NCBI GenBank assembly: GCA_006535965.1
Contig: QEAR01000075.1
Location: forward strand, 34,838-98,837
Direction: 5' to 3'
DNA length: 64,000 nucleotides
From: Spizellomyces sp. 'palustris'
Lineage: Eukaryota > Chytridiomycota > Chytridiomycetes > Spizellomycetales > Spizellomycetaceae
Under the pieces are notes generated by a model. It ran no database searches and had not been told where the DNA came from. It worked only from the letters and a program-made list of their open reading frames with translations. Below are positions 57,665 to 64,000 of this stretch, in pieces. Position numbers and translations under genes: made by a program. Numbering within the stretch: position 1 is the stretch's first letter; the number at the start of each line of letters is the position of its first letter.

Positions 57665-60175
57665 TCACAGGGGGTCTCTATGCTCCTTTCCACTATCCGT
57701 GCTGCTTTCAGGGTTCAGCCCGGATAGGTCCAATTCACCAGAAGGCTGCTCTACAATCGTCCTTGGTGGGACGAGCGGCGAGTAACCGGATGCATGACCG
57801 GGTTCTGAGCGAAGAGAAGTCCGTGATGAACTCAAGGCACCAGAGGAACCTGTTTGGCTTTGCGCAGCGGGGGAACTATCAGTGATTTCGTTTTGAGCGG
57901 ATGGGGTTCTGACAACTATTGGTGGGACATCTGGACAAAGGCTCTGGCTCGACTTAATTTCTGAAAACCGTGCAGCGAGTTGTGGCTAAAACATGAAAAA
58001 TGGTTTAAATGAGTATGCATGCTACGCACGTATAAACCCAGGATATGCTCATTATACCTGAGATCGATGTAAACCAGATTTTCGACCTACGCTGAGGCTC
58101 GAGTGGCTCAAAGCCGTTGCCATCGTTTTGTCCAAAATCATATATCCTGCACCAGTGTTGCTCATCCTTCTGCCTTTATTACCAAGGCTATCTTTCCTTT
58201 TCTGCTCCTCCCCATGTGCCGAAACGGGAAGTGCAATCTCCAAGTCGACATGATCGGATTTGAGTTTCGTACCAATGGCCTCTCCATCAAGAACCTGTAA
58301 CTCGCGAATGCTCGCCGTTTTTCCACCGGCAAGGTGAACAGGATGATCACCCTTCATTACACTACCCTTAACGCCAAATTCTTCTTCCAGATCATCGATG
58401 TCAGTGAGAAGCATCGTTGCACGGTTGCCCTGGCCGCCCCCTCCGCGAGACCTCTTGGCAGTGAGGTGTGATTCGTATCGTTTTACGGTGGCGGAATTGA
58501 CAAGCGTTTTGTCCGCAGGGTATGCCGCGAAAGCACGCTCGAGATCTTCTTTGGTGAAGACGTAAATGTCGGTATTGCATACAGCTCGCGCGGAGTATTC
58601 GTGACGATTCCCGAGAACGACGCAGAATTCGCCTGTGGTCGAGATGCTCATCAGAAAAATTGAAGAGAAATAGGCAACGCTACTGCGATCTTACCAAAAT
58701 ATGCTCCTTCAATTAATGACGCTGTTGGCCGTCGCAAATCTTCTGTCGCATAAATATCGATTCGTCCTTGAGTGATGAAATACATCTCAAGTCCCAAATC
58801 ACCCCGGTGCACGACATATTCATTTGCAGTAAAGAGATAGAGCTTCATATCTATTGCGATCATTCGCCTGAAGCCGATGGAGCACTCTTTGAAAATAATA
58901 GCCTGAAATAGTACTTGGTTTTAACGATCACATTCACGGTCAAATGCAACAAAAAGAACGTACGTTGTCGATGATCTGGTTGTTCAAACTCAGCGCGACC
59001 TCCTGTTTGAAGGTACTCGGCATGTCCACAAACAATCCTCTGACGTCTATACCTCTGTTTCTCTCCCAAACGTAGTCGTAGTAGTTTAGGACACGTTCCT
59101 TCATGTCGGGATCCATTGCGCGATCGGTCATATACTGCTTGACAGCGTCGAGTCGCTGCTGGTATGCCACCCTGCGGGAGTCCATGTTGGAAAGGGTAGA
59201 GGCGATCGTACCGTTAATGTATCCGTAGAAAATAACACCACTGAGGACGGTGAATACGGCGAAAACACGTTCAGATGTGTTGGAAGGGCGAATGTCACCG
59301 TATCCCAAAGTGGTCATTGTAACGACTACCCGCAGAATTGTAAAAGAAACAACTTAGAATCGAACATTGAGAGGAACTAGATTTGTTATAAACGCACCTG
59401 TCCAGTATAAACTGTTGATGTACAACTGTCCTAGACCCACGGTTGCAAAAGGCTCAAAGTTTCGAACGACCCATGAGTTGTCCTTACAAGCGGGTGTGAT
59501 ATCCATTGGCCAATCAATAACCCCAGAGCAAGCGTTCGCAAACCAGATGCATGCTAGCACATGTGACAATACAATTGCATAGCTGACGAACTTTGCAACT
59601 TGAATCGTGAAGCTGGCGTGCAGTTTTTTTTCTTCCCGCCTGTAATAAATCATGACTCGCCCTACACGCAAGACCTTCCAGAGACGGATGATGGCCAGTT
59701 TTGCGGGTCCGGCGTCGCCAAACCAGGCAAAGGCGATGAAATCCACCGGGAAATTGATGACGACGTCGTAGATGAAATCTGGCGATCGAACATAATGGAC
59801 GGCCATCTCCTTTGGAAAGACAACCCAGAAACCGCCGACGAGGTAGGCAACATGAAATTTGATGTACACATCCGCCAGAAAGATGACATCCATCAAGTAG
59901 CTCACAACCCATGCTGCGGCCGACCGGTACTGGAAAGCAGCCATAAAGGTCGCCAGGATAGCATTGATAATAGCGATGACGACCATAAATCGGTTCCATG
60001 TTCGAAGAAAATGGCCCTCCGGAATCAGATAGAACTTGGTGAGTTGATCCCAAAATGTGTCGCCATTCTTAGGTGGAAGGAGAGACGGCTTCTTTTGTTT
60101 CTCCATTGTCGAAAAGTCCTCCGTCGTGCTTTTGTCACGGGAGAAGCGGGACTTGGTGGACATATTCCGCTCCAT
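57665..60175 (-). CDS. Voltage-sensor K+ channel with cyclic-nucleotide-binding-like domain (CNG/HCN/EAG superfamily)
   Basis: The N-terminal cytoplasmic part is short. Six membrane segments follow: FMVVIAIINAILATFM (S1), YLMDVIFLADVYIKFHVAY (S2), YDVVINFPVDFIAF (S3) and KLAIIRLWKVLRVGRVMIYY (S4, with spaced Arg/Lys). Then come FVSYAIVLSHVLACIWF (S5) and a pore with NSLYWTVVTMTTLGYGDI, whose TLGYGD filter predicts K+ selectivity. S6 reads VFAVFTVLSGVIFYGYI. The C-linker (YQQRLDAVKQYMTDRAMD, RVLNYYDYVWERNRGIDV) leads to a cNBD-like beta roll (YVVHRGDLGLEMYFITQGRI, EGAYFGEFCVVLG). Where active domains have Arg-Thr-Ala, this reads HEYSARAV. A Ser-rich tail ends at 57665. K+-selective CNG-type channels serve zoospore phototaxis in Blastocladiella; orthology is not shown here. 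Confidence 0.88.
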
Positions 60176-60591
60176 AGTGGGCTAGGCACGTAAGCTGGTA
60201 ACAAAGGGAGACCGTGGAGGATTTGCAAAAATCGGAGACTTCGTTCTTTGTTTGTCGGCTTCCAACGTAAAAAATGGAAACAAGTTCCTCTCGCTTGCTC
60301 CAAGATTGTTCTTTTTGCAAATTTTGGAAATATAAAGGAAAATCGACTGTTTAAGCATCGTTCTAACTCGATATATCTCACTAGCTATTGATCCAACGAT
60401 GCGCGGAGTTTGAACTCTATTCGCCAAACCTTATTAAATGTAACAAACGACCACCTCTCGATATTGTCTTCATCATCACACAAGGGCCTTTAGGGATAGG
60501 TGAATAATACGATGCAGACTTGTTTACTGTTTTTGACTCAGCTACCACAATGCTCGTAATATAATACATTCACATCAATCGGAAGTCAACG

Positions 60592-60663
60592 GCTCGTATG
60601 GTTTAGTGGCATAACGTCGCCTTCACACGGCGAAGATCCTCAGTTCGATCCTGAGTACGAGTA
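60592..60663 (+). tRNA. tRNA-Val: tRNA-Val (anticodon CAC), copy 1
   Basis: The cloverleaf folds well. Acceptor arm GCTCGTA pairs with TACGAGT (first pair G-T). The anticodon stem TCGCC/GGCGA encloses the loop TTCACAC, so the anticodon is CAC. The T arm CTCAG-TTCGATC-CTGAG matches the B box. The discriminator is A, and no CCA is encoded. An A-box-like TGGTTTAGTGG is present. Length 72 bases. Confidence 0.95.
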
Positions 60664-60763
60664 TCCAAAGATTAGTTGCGCTCTTTTTTAAGGTCCGCAT
60701 AGGAAAAATTATGTAATCAACAAATCTATTCAACGAAACCGACGTCACACATTCCCTCGCAAT

Positions 60764-61122
60764 GGACCCGGTTAGCTTGATAAGCGTCATGTGTGGGTTA
60801 TGAGCATTCAGAAAAGCGGCTAAATTATTGTATCGGCTCGTATGGTTTAGTGGTATAACGTCGCCTTCACACGGCGAAGGTCCTCAGTTCGATCCTGAGT
60901 ACGAGTATTGCTGTTCGGTTGCAATGTGTTTTTTTTACAGATCCGCATTGGAGAAATTGTATATTCAACCATCTCATCCAAAAAAAGTCTCTATCTCCTT
61001 CACACATGTACTCGCAATGTGTCAACTCTTGTGCTTGGGAATACAGTGACGAAAGGTGACATGCGACCCTTGAAAGTTGTTGATCGACTAGTAGTGACCG
61101 GGTTAGCTTGATAAGCGTTGGG
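60764..61122 (+). repeat. Flanking repeat around the tRNA-Val pair
   Basis: CCGGTTAGCTTGATAAGCGT at about 60768 recurs as CCGGGTTAGCTTGATAAGCG at about 61098. The 3' flanks of both tRNAs also share GATCCGCAT/GGTCCGCAT and a CACACAT...CTCGCAATG stretch. So the duplicated unit is the tRNA plus roughly 200 bases of downstream flank. Confidence 0.75.
60836..60907 (+). tRNA. tRNA-Val: tRNA-Val (anticodon CAC), copy 2
   Basis: Identical to copy 1 except two bases: T for C in the D loop (GGTATAAC) and G for A before the T stem. Both keep the fold. The flanks share sequence with copy 1's flanks, so the pair arose as a tandem duplication with a 244-base period. Confidence 0.95.
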
Positions 61123-61200
61123 ACCCGGAGTTTTGGGCGAGGACGCTGCAAGTGGAGGGCAGGTAAATCCTTGACATATCGGGGAATGGTGGATTAGAAT

Positions 61201-63385
61201 TCATTTTTTCTTACGTTTATTTCCCCTTTCTAGCCGCTTTCCAAGAGAGAATTTCGGTCCTGCTGCCTTGGTGACGGTCAACGCAGTCAGGGTATAGCTT
61301 CCTGGTCCTGGTGTGGTAGCTGGGAACGGTCGCGCTAAGTAATGTAGTGACGGAGTTATCCATAGATGAGAAACCATAAAGAATCCAAGAGCGTTTTTCT
61401 GATTCTAACCTGTGACCACCTTGCTCTTTGCCTTTTCTTTGGCATCGAATTTGGCGAGCTGAGCAGGTGTGATAGCTGGTGTTGTTTGATAGTCAGCGGG
61501 TCCTGGCATGCTCTCTTTCAAGGTATGAAGGAAACGAAATATTTAGTCCCCGGCACCTCAAGGAAGTAATTTAGGTGTCTGGTTGCGTACCTTGGGTGCT
61601 GTTCCATCTCCCTTTCAAGGTTACCTTAGGGCCGTCATTTCCTCGCACCTGGCGATCTCGTGGTGTGTAAGTTCCTGGTCCCGGAATCCCTTGACCTTTT
61701 TCATTATCACTTGGTTGATCTTGTTGGTAAGATGCCGGAATAAAACAATATACGGCGGTTGTTAGGCCTTCTTAACTGCCACTAAACTTAAATAAGAATG
61801 GGTACCTTTTGTCGCATGTCTCCCTTTCAGTGACACCACCGCTCCCTTGTCTCTGGTTGGCTCAAAATTTGGCATGTAATCGGCAGGCCCTGGCGGTGGG
61901 GTCCGGATGGTTTGCCCTGCCAATTGGAAAGGTAAGCTGTGTGCAGATATTCAACGCAAAGCAAGGAATCATACCTTCATGTCGTCCTATGATTGAAAAC
62001 TGGGGCCCAGAGAAAAGGTCGCTGGGCATGAGATAATTGGCTGGACCAGGTGTTTTGAGAGCTGACAATGAATACAAACAGGAATAAAGACGCATATCGA
62101 TGTGAGTTTTTACCATGGTGCTAGCTAGCGTAGTCAAATATAAGTACCTTTGCTCTCTTTATACCATCCTTTCAATGTTGCCGCCTTTTGATCCCAAGGT
62201 AATCTGGGGTAGTACGCATTGGGCGCCGGTCGTCCATCTAAGCCATTGGCATGAGTTTACCCTTTTCTACATTTCAGTTATGAGCGTAGAGTATGTTAAT
62301 GTACCGTCTTCAGCATCCGTGAACAAGCCAGGGTCGAGTTTTGTTCGCATTGTATAGCCTGTAGACGTTTTAGCATGTGGTGGAACATTGGGGACGGTGT
62401 AATCCTGCGGACCAGGAGTGGGCTCCTCTGTTACAAAAAAGCCCGCCGTTAAGAGATGTAATCCAAGAATGGCATAGGCAAAACGTCGTCTTACCGATGA
62501 CGGTCGTCTTTACACCGAACGAGTATTTTGGCGCTCCGGATCTGCCCAATGAGGAGGCAGGAAAGTATTGCTCGGGACCAGGAATGTTAGATTCTAAAAG
62601 TTGACTTGTTTGAGACAGCTGTATATGCGTACAAGGTATACAAACACTGAACAAGCACATACCGAACTCAGGATGCCAGCCCGAAATCGAAAATGAAGGC
62701 GCATCTTTGCCAATTGTTCCTTCAGCCAGACCATACTTCCCAGGCCCGGGAAAGTCATTTACGTCCGTCCTTGTGCTCCTTGATGTGGTACCTCCAATGC
62801 TCCACTTTGGTCTCTCTTCGAAAATGACACGGACCGGATCTGTATTGTATTTCTGTGGGCCGGGCCCTTCGTTTTGTGAAGAGGATGTGGCGTGCTTGCC
62901 CAGGATAGATATACAGCGGCCAGATGGTAGAAGATGAGGAGTATAGGTCTGAGGAGATGGTGTTGCGTTTGCTAGTGGATGGTGTGGACATAGTTCAGAT
63001 AAAGTTTGCCATAGTGCGAGAAAAAGAAAGACTGGTGTTTACCCAAGCTGCTCAGAGGTGTTCCTCCAGGAGGCGGAACATACTCTCCCATTGCCGTCCG
63101 ATGTTGGACACCCAGCTGAAGGTGTGGTCGTGTAACGGCTTTACCACCTGATGCTGCTTCCTGATGGTCAGCTTCTTTGGTAGATTTAGCTGGACTGGCC
63201 TTTCGGATTCCGCTTTTGGATCTTGCCCTGTCATTAGGTGCCGTTTCACGCCCTCGGGAAGGCGGTACACCGCCAGCTTCGTCGTCTCCAAAGATGTCGT
63301 TGGTGCCGATAAGTGGGGCAGTGCTTTCGTGTGGCAGGCTAGGCGGATCTATTTGACGTGATGACGTTGCCCGCTTTGCTGCCAT
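61201..63385 (-). CDS. SHIPPO/PG-rich sperm-tail repeat protein (axonemal, ODF3/STPG type)
   Basis: These proteins associate with axonemal microtubules through repeats containing PGPxxY. The start at 63385 gives MAAKRATSSRQIDPPSLPHE, then a basic N-terminal region. Nearly every exon carries one repeat: HRTAMGEYVPPPGG, PGPEQYFPASSLGRSG, TPGPANYLMPSDLFSGPQFS, PPPGPADYMPNFEPTRDK, GIPGPGTYTPRDRQ, SMPGPADYQTTPA, TPGPGSYTLTALTV. Repeats often end with a Phe-Ser-x-x-x-R/K or SLKGR block (SIIGR, VVSLKGR, VTLKGRW). Exon boundaries between repeats suggest growth by exon duplication. The stop is at 61201. With Kintoun and RJL it supports a motile flagellum. Confidence 0.85.
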
Positions 63386-64000
63386 TTGTGTCGCCAAGTA
63401 GGACGATGCTAATAGGTATCAATTTGCAAGCTCACCCTTCGATGTCCCTGCATGTGATTTTTGGCCAGATTATTATCTAACGGATAGATGGCTTGAACGT
63501 TTCCCTAGACTTCTCCAAGAACACCCACCCTCCTGCACACTGAAAACCCTTGCCGCGGGATCGGTCCTGATTTTGGCATCGGAGAATACAAAGTAAAACT
63601 GACGCACAATAGGAAACTTATTGGCTGATCTGGAATCACTATCATATTTATAGGGTACACCCGTCAATTTCGCTCACAGGAAGGTGAACCTACACTGGTA
63701 AGCGGTCTTGTGATAAATGTGAAACATAGACTGTGCGAACGAAAGGTAATTTGGTAAACGTAACGGTGCAAGAACTACCAACACCCCAGATGCCATATAG
63801 ATGCGGACATTTTCCAAAGTGGCCTACGTAATCATGTGGTGTGCGCGTCCTTCCGGCAGGATTACCAAAAGAATGAAAATGATCTATAGTGTAGAGGTGA
63901 CAGAAAATGGCACTAGCTACATCAGAGAATGAACCGGCGACAACCGGCTCGGAAAAGCTAACTAAGCTACTACTAGGGTAGTATACATGCAATACATAAC
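63386..64000. other. Window end, no assignable gene
   Basis: Two short minus-strand frames (63473-63667 and 63690-63992) lack any recognised motif and splice partners. The stretch is probably the promoter of the SHIPPO gene plus the flank of the next gene. Confidence 0.4.

Noticed and set aside
59600-60193. 197-residue plus-strand frame opposite the K+ channel
   Set aside because: Antisense shadow of the clear S1-S5 coding exon.

Overview
The window is nuclear DNA of a zoosporic (flagellated) early-diverging fungus, most likely a chytrid or close relative. Nearly all genes are cut by many short GT-AG introns (about 50-90 bases). Fungal wall and secretion genes (GFA1, a Chs4/Skt5-type Sel1-repeat protein, ALG12) sit beside genes usually kept only by organisms with a motile flagellum: Kintoun/DNAAF2, an RJL GTPase, a SHIPPO/PG-rich axonemal protein and a FAM47-like protein. 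Family names come from motifs read directly in the sequence; no database search was run.

Layout. 1-0.5 kb: fragment of an unidentified minus-strand gene. 0.96-4.2 kb: cullin 1. 4.4-5.3 kb: REEP/Yop1 ER-shaping protein with a 14-base microexon. 5.7-9.1 kb: MRD1 with five RRMs and a start codon split by an intron. 9.3-11.7 kb: an unidentified membrane protein. 11.8-13.8 kb: TRIP4/Rqt4-like ribosome quality control factor. 14.1-16.1 kb: choline/ethanolamine phosphotransferase. 16.3-17.8 kb: RRP17/NOL12 and the NAA50 N-terminal acetyltransferase, head to head. 18.0-20.5 kb: GFA1. 21.2-23.1 kb: Kintoun. 23.2-24.7 kb: TrhO/TSTD2-like rhodanese. 25.5-26.7 kb: SYP7-type Qc-SNARE. 26.8-27.8 kb: BUD13. 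28.0-30.2 kb: an integrin-linked-kinase-like ankyrin pseudokinase. 30.7-32.3 kb: ALG12. 32.7-34.6 kb: GGPP synthase.

From about 33.3 to 42.8 kb the compact pattern breaks down into a repeat-rich accessory region. It holds degenerate telomere-like tracts inside two introns, GT-rich microsatellites, a 43-51 base minisatellite, a set of about 147-base direct repeats, and at least three copies or fragments of a Crinkler-like gene with a PD-(D/E)XK-like core. An SH3 membrane protein lies in the middle of it.

The compact pattern then resumes: APC7 (42.9-45.1), Chs4/Skt5-like (45.5-47.3), TXNL1 with a PITH domain (47.6-49.3), SPB4/DDX55 helicase (49.5-51.7), RJL GTPase (51.8-52.8), acid lipase (53.3-55.3), FAM47-like (55.7-57.1), a cyclic-nucleotide-domain K+ channel (57.7-60.2), two tandem tRNA-Val(CAC) genes (60.6-60.9) and the SHIPPO-repeat gene (61.2-63.4). 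The last 600 bases hold nothing I can assign.

No operon logic applies, but three functional themes recur: ribosome biogenesis (MRD1, RRP17, SPB4), wall and glycan supply (GFA1, Chs4-like, ALG12) and flagellum/zoospore biology (Kintoun, RJL, SHIPPO, FAM47-like, the K+ channel). The most unusual items are the ILK homologue with its duplicated last exon, the telomere-like intron tracts, the rearranged Crinkler-like copies, and the channel whose nucleotide pocket lacks the usual Arg-Thr pair.
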